The notes under the pieces: model-generated
The model's input: the letters and a program-made list of their open reading frames with translations, nothing else
Told to the model about the DNA's origin: nothing
Databases searched by the model: none
Shown: positions 8,621 to 16,340 of the stretch, one piece after another
Position numbering within the stretch: the stretch's first letter is position 1
How the letters are laid out: every line of letters starts with the position of its first letter
Made by a program: the position numbers and the translations under genes
From: CADEDH01 sp039201605
Lineage (GTDB): Bacteria > Actinomycetota > Acidimicrobiia > Acidimicrobiales > SZUA-35
Length of the DNA stretch: 64,000 nucleotides
Direction of reading: 5' to 3'
NCBI GenBank assembly: GCA_039201605.1
Contig: JBCCRO010000007.1
Coordinates: 113,034 to 177,033, forward strand

Positions 8621-9346
8621 ATGGCTCACCCTGCGCTCGACCTGCGAGGCATCGAGAAGTCGTTCGGCAACCCGGTCCTCACCGGCGTCGATCTCACGGT
8701 CGCCGCCGGTGAGGCGGTCGGCGTGATCGGGCCGAACGGGGCCGGCAAGTCGACCCTGCTCAACATCGCCTCGGGCGAGATCGAGGCCGATGCCGGCTCC
8801 ATCATGTTCGATGGCGAGGACGTCACCGCCGCCCCCAGTCACACCCGCTGCCGCCGAGGGCTGGCCTGCACCGCGCAGATCCCTCGTCCCTTCGAGCGCC
8901 TGACGGTGTTCGAGAATGTGCTGGTGGCCGCCGTGTTCGGCCATGCGCAACGCCGGTCCGAACGAGTGGCGGCGGGGCCGGCGGCGGCCGCCATCGAGCA
9001 GACCGGCCTGGCCGATCTGGCCAACACCCCGGCCGGGGAGCTGCGGCTGCTCGACCGGCGACGTCTCGAACTGGCCCGCGCCCTCGGCACGCAACCGAGG
9101 GTCCTGCTGCTCGACGAGATCGCCGGCGGCCTGACCGAGGGGGAGGTCCACCTCCTCATCGACGAGATCCTGAAGCTGAACGCCGCCGGGATCACGATCC
9201 TGTGGATCGAACACATCGTGCACGCGCTGACCGCGGTCGTCGACCGCCTCATCGCCATCGCCGACGGCATCGTCGTCGCCGACGGCGATCCCGCCGAGGT
9301 GTTGGCCGACGAGCGGGTACAGCAGGTCTACATCGGAGTCGGTTGA
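8621..9346 (+). CDS. livG: ABC importer ATPase, LivG type
   Basis: This 241-residue ATPase energises uptake by the LivHM-like permeases. Walker A GPNGAGKST, Walker B with catalytic Glu166 (LLLDE) and the switch histidine (WIEHI) are intact. The signature motif is not: where LSGGQ or LSYGQ is expected the sequence is LRLLD (141-145) followed by RRRLELARAL. LivG proteins vary here, but losing the serine and both glycines is notable. An in-frame GTG at 8618 is an alternative start. Confidence 0.88.
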   Translation: MAHPALDLRGIEKSFGNPVLTGVDLTVAAGEAVGVIGPNGAGKSTLLNIASGEIEADAGSIMFDGEDVTAAPSHTRCRRGLACTAQIPRPFERLTVFENVLVAAVFGHAQRRSERVAAGPAAAAIEQTGLADLANTPAGELRLLDRRRLELARALGTQPRVLLLDEIAGGLTEGEVHLLIDEILKLNAAGITILWIEHIVHALTAVVDRLIAIADGIVVADGDPAEVLADERVQQVYIGVG

Positions 9347-9347
9347 C

Positions 9348-10055
9348 GTGTCACACATCTCCATCGAGGGTCTGAACGCCGGCTACGGCCAGTTCCAGGC
9401 GTTGTTCGACCTCGACCTCGAGGTCCTCGCCGGCAGTCGAACCGCCATCATCGGCGCCAACGGCGCCGGCAAGTCGACCCTGCTGCGATCGATCGTCGGG
9501 CAGGTCGACATCCGGTCCGGGTCGATTCGAATCGACGGTCGGGATCTCGGCGCCAGCCGAACCCATCGGCGGGCCGGTGCCGGTGTGGCCCTGGTGCCCG
9601 AGGGGCGTCACCTCTTCGCCACCCTCACCGTCCGCGACAACCTGCTGGTCGGCGCCCACACGCGACGGCCGGGTCCGTGGAACCTCGACGCCGTTCTCGA
9701 CACCTTTCCCCTCATCCGGCCCCTGGTCGGCCGACGGGCCGACGGCCTGTCGGGCGGTGAGAAGCAGGCGGTCGCCATCGGTCGGGCGCTCATGTCCAAT
9801 CCGAACGTCCTGCTGCTCGACGAGGTGTCGCTGGGACTCGCCCCCGTGATCGTCGGTGATCTGTACGCCGCCATCGCCGACGTGGCCGATGCGGGCACGA
9901 CGGTCGTCGTCGTCGAGCAGGACATCATCCAGGCGACCGCATTCGCCGACGTCGTGCATTGCCTGCTCGAAGGTCGCGTCGTCCTGTCGGGGCCACCGGG
10001 CGAGCTGGAACTGGACGACATCCGCAACGCCTATTTCGGAGTGGCCGTCTCGTGA
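9348..10055 (+). CDS. livF: ABC importer ATPase, LivF type
   Basis: This 235-residue ATPase is the partner of the LivG-like protein. Walker A is GANGAGKST, the signature is canonical LSGGEKQ, and Walker B is LLLDEVSLGL. The GTG start is one base after the livG stop and the gene ends by overlapping livH (GTGA). With a canonical signature here and a degenerate one in LivG, the heterodimer probably has one fully standard composite ATP site. Confidence 0.92.
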   Translation: MSHISIEGLNAGYGQFQALFDLDLEVLAGSRTAIIGANGAGKSTLLRSIVGQVDIRSGSIRIDGRDLGASRTHRRAGAGVALVPEGRHLFATLTVRDNLLVGAHTRRPGPWNLDAVLDTFPLIRPLVGRRADGLSGGEKQAVAIGRALMSNPNVLLLDEVSLGLAPVIVGDLYAAIADVADAGTTVVVVEQDIIQATAFADVVHCLLEGRVVLSGPPGELELDDIRNAYFGVAVS

Positions 10056-10918
10056 GCGATCTCCTCAATGCCGTCATCCAGGGCATCCTCCTCGGCGGGC
10101 TCTACGCCCTGTTCGCCACCGGCCTCTCCCTCGCCTTCGGCGTGATGCGGTTCGTGAACCTGGCCCACGGTGACCTCGCCATCCTGGCCGCCTACCTGAT
10201 GCTGTCGTCGAGCGCCACGATCGGTATGAGTCCGTGGCTCGCACTGCCGATCGTGGTGATCGGTGGAGCCGCCGTCGGCTATGCCACCCAGCGGGCGCTG
10301 TTCAACCGCACCCTGGGCCGTGACCCGATGCCGGGCATCCTCGTGACCTTCGGGCTCGGCATCGTCATCCAGAATCTGCTCCTCGAGCGCTACAGCTTCA
10401 CCCAGCAGCGGCTCGACGTCGGATCGATCGTGACCGAGTCGATCTCGCTGCCCGGCGGGATCAGCGTCGGACTGCTCCCGCTGCTGATCCTGGTCGTGGC
10501 CACGGTGCTGCTCGTCGCCCTCGAACTGGTGCTCCGGTTCACCCGGTTCGGGCGAGCGCTGCGAGCCACGGCCGACGACGCTCGGACCGCACAGCTGGTC
10601 GGTATCGACGACCGACGGATGTACGGCGCGGCGATGGCGATCGCCTTCGGCACCGTGGCCGTCGCCGGCCTGTTCGTCGGGTCGCGGACCTCGTTCGGTC
10701 CGGCGGCGGGCCCCACGCTGCTGCTCTTCGGGTTCGAGGCGGTCGTCATCGGCGGTCTCGGGTCGCTGTGGGGCACCCTGCTCGGCGGCATCGTGCTCGG
10801 CGTGAGCCAGACGGTGGCCAACGAGCTCTCGATCGGCTGGGATCTGCTCGCCGGCCATCTTGCGTTCCTGGCCGTGCTGCTCCTCCGGCCGAACGGCATC
10901 CTCCAGGCCCGGTCATGA
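10052..10918 (+). CDS. livH: ABC importer permease, LivH type
   Basis: This 288-residue inner-membrane permease has about eight hydrophobic segments. It opens with the LivH pattern LLNAVIQGILLGGLYALFAT and has FGVMRFVNLAHGDL. The cytoplasmic coupling loop is FGRALRATADDARTAQLVGI. GTG at 10052 overlaps the livF stop. It pairs with LivM to form the channel for the ligand delivered by the lipoprotein encoded upstream. Confidence 0.92.
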   Translation: MSDLLNAVIQGILLGGLYALFATGLSLAFGVMRFVNLAHGDLAILAAYLMLSSSATIGMSPWLALPIVVIGGAAVGYATQRALFNRTLGRDPMPGILVTFGLGIVIQNLLLERYSFTQQRLDVGSIVTESISLPGGISVGLLPLLILVVATVLLVALELVLRFTRFGRALRATADDARTAQLVGIDDRRMYGAAMAIAFGTVAVAGLFVGSRTSFGPAAGPTLLLFGFEAVVIGGLGSLWGTLLGGIVLGVSQTVANELSIGWDLLAGHLAFLAVLLLRPNGILQARS

Positions 10919-11955
10919 CCGGCGGCGACACGACCGCCCCTGGATCCATCGGTGCCCGCATCGAACGGAGCTCGACCACTTCTCGGATCGGCCTCACCGG
11001 ATTCGTGCTCCTCGTCATCCTGCTGGCCGTGGCCCCGGGCTTCTTCTCGGCGCAGACGAAGATCACCCTGATCGGGATCTTCACCTACCTGGCACTCGCC
11101 CAGATGTGGAACCTCCTCGCCGGCTACGCCGGCCTGGTGTCGATCGGCCAACAGGCGTTCGTCGGTGTCGCCGCCTACGCCGTCTTCGTCCTGGCCGAGC
11201 GGAACGGTGTGCCGTTGCTCATCGCCGTGCTGGGGGCCGGACTCGTCGCCGCCGTGCTGGCCGTGCCGAGCGGCGCCGTCGCCCTCCGTTTGCATGGGGG
11301 CTACTTCGCCGTCGGGAGCTGGGTGCTGGCCGAGGTCTTCCGTCTGGCCACGCTGCGGATCGACGCGCTCGGCGCCGGCGACATCCAGTCGTTCAGCGCC
11401 GCCAGCGCCTTCAGCGGACTGTCGATCGATCAGCGCCAGAACCTGCTGTACTGGTCGGCCCTCGCCCTGGGCGCCGGGGGCACGCTGCTCGTGGTGGCCA
11501 TACTCCGTTCCCGCGTCGGGCTCGCCCTGAAGGCGGTGGCCGACGATGAGGGTGCGGCGCAGGCGCTTGGGGTCGACGTCTGGCGGGTGAAGCTCGCGGT
11601 GTGGATCGTGGCTGCGTTCTGGTGCGGGCTCGCCGGAGCCGTCATCCACCTCAGTGCGTCGACGGTGACCAACGACAACGCCTTCAGCGTGGCCGACTGG
11701 ACGGCGACGGTGATCTTCATCGTCGTCGTGGGCGGGGTGTCGTCCGTGAGCGGGCCGGTGCTGGGTGTCGGGGTGTACTGGATCGTGACCGAAGTGTTCG
11801 AAGACGCCACCACCTGGCGACTCATCGTGCTCGGCGTGCTGGCCGTCATCGTCGCCGTCGCCCAGCCGAGGGGGATCTTCGGACTGGTCGAACGGCGCCG
11901 ACGCCTGCCCCTGTTCCCGGTCCGGCGTCGCCTGGTGGCACCCGGCCGGGAGTAG
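10915..11955 (+). CDS. livM: ABC importer permease, LivM type
   Basis: This 346-residue permease is the second channel subunit. A polar N-terminal stretch of about 25 residues precedes the first membrane helix (GFVLLVILLAVAPGFF). The family landmarks AGYAGLVSIGQQAFVGVAAY and the coupling loop VGLALKAVADDEGAAQALGV are present. ATG at 10915 overlaps the livH stop (ATGA). It is the last gene of the block; convergent genes follow. Confidence 0.92.
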   Translation: MTGGDTTAPGSIGARIERSSTTSRIGLTGFVLLVILLAVAPGFFSAQTKITLIGIFTYLALAQMWNLLAGYAGLVSIGQQAFVGVAAYAVFVLAERNGVPLLIAVLGAGLVAAVLAVPSGAVALRLHGGYFAVGSWVLAEVFRLATLRIDALGAGDIQSFSAASAFSGLSIDQRQNLLYWSALALGAGGTLLVVAILRSRVGLALKAVADDEGAAQALGVDVWRVKLAVWIVAAFWCGLAGAVIHLSASTVTNDNAFSVADWTATVIFIVVVGGVSSVSGPVLGVGVYWIVTEVFEDATTWRLIVLGVLAVIVAVAQPRGIFGLVERRRRLPLFPVRRRLVAPGRE

Positions 11956-11995
11956 GGGGTCGGACCCACCCGGGGGGCGAGGGTCGCCTGCCCGC

Positions 11996-12057
11996 TCAGG
12001 CGGTCGGCGATGCGGCCAGGGCGGCGCCGACCCGGGGAGGACCTCGGTGCCGAGTCG
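11996..12057 (-). pseudogene. Decayed 3' fragment of a luciferase-like oxidoreductase gene
   Basis: Read on the minus strand with one base restored, this 62-bp stretch encodes RLGTEVLPRVGAALAASPTA and a stop. The intact luciferase-like protein ending at 15008 finishes RLGTEVLPRVRAALAAPPSA. DNA identity is also obvious (GAGGACCTCGGTGCC in both). Similarity stops before the GMC gene begins, and a one-base deletion breaks the frame. It is best read as the relic of a duplicated or displaced copy, so the GMC gene and its regulator sit between two related 3' ends. Confidence 0.75.
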
Positions 12058-12070
12058 GTCCCCGTCGTCG

Positions 12071-13582
12071 CTACGGCGCTGCGTCCTTGATGAGATCGGC
12101 AGCCTTCTCACCGATCATGATCGAGGGCGCGTTGGTGTTGCCCGAGGTGACCGACGGCATGATCGACGCATCGGCCACCCGGAGACCGTCGACGCCGCGG
12201 ACCCGGAGTTCGGGATCGACCACGGCGTGGCGGTCGGTCCCCATCCGGCACGTGCCGACCTGGTGGTGATACGTGCCTGCGGCCTTGCGGATGTAGGCGA
12301 CGAGGTCCTCGTCGCTCAAGGCGTCGGGTCCCGGCCAGATCTCACCGGCGTTCCAGTTCGCCAGAGCCGAGGCCTGCCCGACCTCGCGGCAGGCCTTCAC
12401 GCAGTGGAGCAAGGCGTCGATGTCCGACTGCTCCGAGAGATAGCGAGGGTCGAGCACGGGCGCCTGACGCGGGTCGGCGGACGCCAGGTGCATCGAGCCG
12501 CGGCTCTTGGGGCGGACCAGGCCGGCGGCGAGGGTGTAGGCGTTCTCAGGGCCCTCGAAGCCCGGTGTGTAGTAGGGGAGATGCATGAAGAGCGGCTGAA
12601 GGTCGGGCCCGATGAGGCGGGCGTCGCTCTTGAAGAACATCTGCGCCTCGAGCAGGTTGTTCTGCGGCGGCGGGATCTCCTGCGCCGCCTCGTAGATCAC
12701 GCTCACCAGTAGGTGATCGTGCAGGTTCTGTCCGACGCCGGGCAGGTGGGCGACCGAGGAGATGTCGTGTGACTTGAGCTGCTCGGCATCGCCTATCCCC
12801 GACAGCATCAGCAACTGCGCCGACCCGATCACGCCGCTCGAGACGATGACCTCGGTGCCGGCCTCCGCCGTCACCGTCTTCCCGTCGTGCTCGTACTCGA
12901 CCCCGGTGCAGCGGGTCCCGTCGAAGAGGAGGCGATTGGCGGCCGCACCGGTGACCGCAGTGAGGTTCTCTCGGTCGAGGGCCGGTCGCAGAAAGGCAAC
13001 GGCCGTGCTCTGACGCTTGCCCTCGGCGATCGTGACGTCGCACCAGCCGGCGCCGAGGATCTGTTCGCCGTTGAAGTCGTCGGTGGAGCCGAAGCCGGTC
13101 TCCACCGCCGCTGCGATCGCCGCCTCCGGCACCGGATTCGTGTTCTTCAACCGGGTGACGTTGAGCTCGCCGCCGACGCCGTGGTACTCGCTCTCCCCGA
13201 GCTCGTAGTTCTCCGACTTCTTGAAGTACGGGAGGACGGACTCGTAGTCCCAACCGGCGCAGCCGTTGTAGGCCCAGGCGTCGTAGTCGCTCCTGTCGCC
13301 CCTGATGTAGATCATTCCGTTGATGCTGCTGCTGCCCCCGAGCGTCTTGCCCCGGGGCCAGTAATGGGGCTCGTTCGAGGCGTACTCCTGGGGCACGGTC
13401 ATGTAGGCCCAGTCCAGGTCGGTCTGCCACGTCGCCGGCCACCCCATGGGAGCGTGGATGTTCGGGTCGCTGTCCGGCGATCCGGCTTCGAGCAGGAGCA
13501 CCTGGGCGTCGCCGTCGGCCGAAAGGCGGTTGGCCAGTACGCAGCCTGCTGAGCCGGCGCCGATGATGATGTAGTCGTACAT
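12071..13582 (-). CDS. GMC-family FAD oxidoreductase (choline/alcohol dehydrogenase-like)
   Basis: This 503-residue glucose-methanol-choline oxidoreductase oxidises an alcohol using FAD. It has the dinucleotide motif GAGSAG at residues 8-13, the GMC signature GGSSSINGMIYIRG, the second signature SSGVIGSAQLLMLSGIG, and the C-terminal catalytic histidine in HQVGTCRMG with its asparagine partner in GNTNAPSIMIGEKAADLI. The ATG at 13582 has AGGGGAA upstream; a longer frame adds an Arg-rich leader without support. The substrate cannot be told from sequence. The regulator encoded upstream on the same strand probably controls it. Confidence 0.9.
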   Translation of the reverse strand: MYDYIIIGAGSAGCVLANRLSADGDAQVLLLEAGSPDSDPNIHAPMGWPATWQTDLDWAYMTVPQEYASNEPHYWPRGKTLGGSSSINGMIYIRGDRSDYDAWAYNGCAGWDYESVLPYFKKSENYELGESEYHGVGGELNVTRLKNTNPVPEAAIAAAVETGFGSTDDFNGEQILGAGWCDVTIAEGKRQSTAVAFLRPALDRENLTAVTGAAANRLLFDGTRCTGVEYEHDGKTVTAEAGTEVIVSSGVIGSAQLLMLSGIGDAEQLKSHDISSVAHLPGVGQNLHDHLLVSVIYEAAQEIPPPQNNLLEAQMFFKSDARLIGPDLQPLFMHLPYYTPGFEGPENAYTLAAGLVRPKSRGSMHLASADPRQAPVLDPRYLSEQSDIDALLHCVKACREVGQASALANWNAGEIWPGPDALSDEDLVAYIRKAAGTYHHQVGTCRMGTDRHAVVDPELRVRGVDGLRVADASIMPSVTSGNTNAPSIMIGEKAADLIKDAAP

Positions 13583-13765
13583 GGTTCCCCTGGAAGTTGT
13601 GGCGCAGCCGCGCACGGATGCGCCGATGTACCGAACGAAGCGACGGAGGCGCATCCCGCACCTCGGCGGAGACGGGCACCTCGGTGTGACGGGTGTCGCT
13701 TTCGGAACCTAAGGGGCGTTGGTTGGTAAAGGGTTGGTCGTGCGCAGCCGCCCCGCCCTGCCCGA

Positions 13766-14893
13766 TCAACGAAGGGCGGCGGCCTCGGCGATCTCGATGT
13801 CGTCGGGGTGGAACCGGGCGAAGGTGCCGAGTTGGTCGGCCGTCCCCGATCGGAGCAACGCGCTACGCAGTCTGGCGTCGAGCCGATGGCGAATGTCGAT
13901 GATGCCCGGACTCTCGCTGTTGGGCAGGAGCTGGCCGCGATACAGCCGAGTGGCCGTGACGAGATCGCCGCGCCTCGTCGCGTCGGCCAGGTGCAACGCG
14001 TCGAGGTCGACATCGATGTCGAGCCGGTACGGCCGGGAGGTGATCGCATCGGTGCCGAGGAGTCGCCGGAGTGCCGAGATCTCGGCCTTCGTGGTGGTCC
14101 GAGACACGGGGCGCTCGCCGTGCAGGCGGTCGTGCAGCTGATCGAGGCTGGCCTCGCCGTCCATCGCCAACAGCACGAGGATCTCGGCCTGGCGGAGCGG
14201 GAGGCGAGCCTGCTCGTCGTGCAACGAGCAGGAGTGATGGCCGAGCGCCCGCAGATGAACCACCGACCGTTCGAGGGGTGCTGCCGCCAGCACGTGCTCG
14301 ACGGCCGAACTCATCGCCGTCACGGTGGCCAACGCCAGAGAACTCTCCGATCTCCAGCTCGTGCTGATGTCGAGCGCGCCGACGATCGAACCGAAACGGT
14401 TCCTGACGGGGGCGGCGTAGCAGACCCAGTCGTGCACGCCCGCGGACCAGTGCTCGTTGGCGAAGACGGTGACGGGAAGGCCGCTGGCCATCGCTGTTCC
14501 CGGTCCGTTCGTGCCCAGGCTGGTCTCCGACCAGTAGGAGCCGAGGAAGAAGCCGCTCCGCTCGGCGGCGCGGGCCACGGCGGGCATCGCCGAACACCAC
14601 AGGACGAGGCCGGTGCGGTCGACGAAGGCCGCGGCGAAGCTCTCTCGACCGAGGAGATCCTCCATCTGGCTCAGGATCGCGCCCGCATGCCGCCGGACCG
14701 GCGATTCGAGCCACCGGTCGATCGCCTCGGCCTCGGACAGCTCGGCGGTTGCCTCGGTCCGGGCCTGCAGTCGACTGCGCCGCCACGACTCGGCGATCGT
14801 GCGCCCGACAGCGGCTTCGTGGACCACGGTGTCGTTCGACTCTCTGGCCCGGTCGATTGCCGCCCGTCGACGATGCAGCGTTGCGATGTCCAT
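13766..14893 (-). CDS. GAF-domain transcriptional regulator
   Basis: This 375-residue protein starts like AcoR-type regulators (TIAESWRRSR), followed by a GAF sensor domain (about 75-205, with YWSETSLGTNG and VCYAAPVRN). Instead of an AAA+ sigma-54 module, the C-terminal part (about 235-375) has a winged-helix region (LPLRQAEILVLLAMDGEASLDQL) and a helical tail that suggests a bacterial transcriptional-activation fold. AGGGAAGG precedes the ATG. It lies 183 bp upstream of the GMC gene on the same strand and probably regulates it in response to its substrate. Confidence 0.8.
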   Translation of the reverse strand: MDIATLHRRRAAIDRARESNDTVVHEAAVGRTIAESWRRSRLQARTEATAELSEAEAIDRWLESPVRRHAGAILSQMEDLLGRESFAAAFVDRTGLVLWCSAMPAVARAAERSGFFLGSYWSETSLGTNGPGTAMASGLPVTVFANEHWSAGVHDWVCYAAPVRNRFGSIVGALDISTSWRSESSLALATVTAMSSAVEHVLAAAPLERSVVHLRALGHHSCSLHDEQARLPLRQAEILVLLAMDGEASLDQLHDRLHGERPVSRTTTKAEISALRRLLGTDAITSRPYRLDIDVDLDALHLADATRRGDLVTATRLYRGQLLPNSESPGIIDIRHRLDARLRSALLRSGTADQLGTFARFHPDDIEIAEAAALR

Positions 14894-14917
14894 CGCCTTC
14901 CCTTCGACCCCGCCGAT

Positions 14918-14937
14918 GTTACGAGCGTCACGTTACG
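14918..14937 (-). promoter_or_regulatory. Direct repeat in front of the GAF regulator gene
   Basis: GTTACG occurs at 14918-14923 and again at 14932-14937, 14 bases apart, 25-44 bases upstream of the regulator start codon. It may be a binding site for self-control; no other support. Confidence 0.3.
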
Positions 14938-14966
14938 CCGGTCAACGGGCGCCAGGACCGGCGCCA

Positions 14967-14985
14967 CCGACCCGAGCCGGGTCGG
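14967..14985 (-). terminator. Hairpin terminator after the luciferase-like gene
   Basis: CCGACCCG (14967-14974) pairs perfectly with CGGGTCGG (14978-14985) around a 3-base loop, 22 bases past the stop of the oxidoreductase gene on the minus strand. There is no T-run, as is common in actinobacteria. Confidence 0.55.
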
Positions 14986-15007
14986 ACCTTCGCCGTCCCG
15001 GCCGACC

Positions 15008-16081
15008 TCAGGCGCTCGGGGGTGCCGCGAGAGCAGCCCGGACCCGGGGGAGGACCTCGGTGCCAAGCCGGGCGATGTTGGCCAGCCGCTGGTCGAGGCC
15101 GACGGCGTACTCGACGATGAGCAGGAGCGATCGACACCGGGAGGTCTCGATCATGGCCGTCAGTCGCTCGACGACCGTGTCGGGCGTACCGATGGGGTTG
15201 GTGGCCAGCAGGCGCTCGGTTCCGGCGGCGACCGACTTCTCGTCGTGGCGTCGAGGCCGTTCCACCCCGTCGATGGTGGTGAACCCCCGGCTGGCCGACA
15301 GCTGGAACTCCTGCATCGGCTCCCGGATCAGGGCGGCGGCCTCCTCGTCGCTGTCGGCCACCTGCACCACCACAGCCACCGCATGGCGGTAGGGCCCCGA
15401 CGGTCGCCCCAGGGCCTCGATCCGCTCCGCATGGTGCTCGATCATCCCGGCGATGGTCTCGGCGCTCTGGTCGGAGAACATCAGCATCGCCGCCCCGAGC
15501 CGGGCCGCCCGCTCGACCGCCTCCTCGGAGATGGTGGCGATCATCAGGGGTGGCCCACCGGCGCGGCGGGGCTTGGGGATCGGGTTGACTGGTTGGAACC
15601 GGTAGAGGTCGGTGTCGGAGGACACCTCACCGGCCCACGAGGCCCGGACCAACTCGACGGCCTCGTCGATCCCCCGCTCGTAGTGGCCGAGACCGCCGGC
15701 GAACACCTCGTAGTCGATGCTCGGGCCGCCTCGACCGATCCCGAGGGTGAAGCCCCCAGCGGTGAGATGATCGAGCATGGCCGCCTCCTCGGCCACCCGG
15801 ATCGGGTTGTGGTGGGGGAGCAGCGTCACCGCCGTGCCGACCGGCAGGCCCGTACGGCCCGCCAGGTGCCCGGCCAGTGTGAGCGCATTGGGGCAGACCA
15901 CGTACGGGTTGAAGTGGTGTTCGTTGGTCCAGATGGCGTCGAAGCCGGCCGTTGCCGCAGCATCGGCCATGGCCAGGGTCTGGTCGTAGATGTCGGCCTC
16001 GGTCATGGCGCCGAACCGGCCGGTCGACAGAAAGGCCCCGAACCGGACGTCACCGACCGGCCGGTCGGGCTTGTCGGTCAT
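15008..16081 (-). CDS. Luciferase-like (LLM class) flavin-dependent oxidoreductase
   Basis: This 357-residue barrel protein belongs to the bacterial luciferase-like monooxygenase superfamily: WTNEHHFNPY near residue 52, TAVTLLPHHNPIRVAEEAAMLD and LGIGRGG around 100-130. Members use FMN or F420. It closely follows the alkanal-monooxygenase-like subgroup with the EHH motif. The ATG at 16081 has GAGAGGAG upstream. A decayed copy of its 3' end lies at 11996-12057. Substrate unknown. Confidence 0.85.
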   Translation of the reverse strand: MTDKPDRPVGDVRFGAFLSTGRFGAMTEADIYDQTLAMADAAATAGFDAIWTNEHHFNPYVVCPNALTLAGHLAGRTGLPVGTAVTLLPHHNPIRVAEEAAMLDHLTAGGFTLGIGRGGPSIDYEVFAGGLGHYERGIDEAVELVRASWAGEVSSDTDLYRFQPVNPIPKPRRAGGPPLMIATISEEAVERAARLGAAMLMFSDQSAETIAGMIEHHAERIEALGRPSGPYRHAVAVVVQVADSDEEAAALIREPMQEFQLSASRGFTTIDGVERPRRHDEKSVAAGTERLLATNPIGTPDTVVERLTAMIETSRCRSLLLIVEYAVGLDQRLANIARLGTEVLPRVRAALAAPPSA

Positions 16082-16270
16082 GCTGCGAACTCCTCTCTCG
16101 GGCCGAGCGCCCGGCCTCATCTCCCTCAGCCGCCAAGACGGGGGTCGCACCCACAGGGCGGACCGTCGGACGGAGGTGAGCACTTGCGTGCGACACCGTT
16201 GGCCTGTCCCCTCGCATCACCGAACACCGATCGTCGCAACCGATCAGCGGCGTCGCCCACCAAGGAACAT

Positions 16271-16303
16271 AGGTGCAGTTAACACGAACTGTCTAGGGCA
16301 CCT
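16271..16303 (+). promoter_or_regulatory. Nested dyad upstream of the ABC exporter pair
   Basis: AGGTGC (16271-16276) pairs with GCACCT (16298-16303), and inside it CAGTT (16276-16280) pairs with AACTG (16287-16291). A -10 box TATGAT (16327-16332) follows, 8 bases before the ATG at 16341. The left half (ATAGGTGCAGTTAAC) partly resembles a DtxR/IdeR iron box, which would suit an iron-siderophore transporter, but the match is incomplete. Confidence 0.45.
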
Positions 16304-16340
16304 CTCGACGCGACTCGGGCTCTGCGTATGATTGGCGTCG

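Noticed and set aside
13808..16282. An 824-codon plus-strand open frame
   Set aside because: It lies antisense to the GAF regulator and luciferase-like genes, both of which have clear domains and ribosome-binding sites.
16265..16285. A full IdeR/DtxR box
   Set aside because: Only about 11 of 19 consensus positions match by eye; it is listed as a dyad with partial resemblance.
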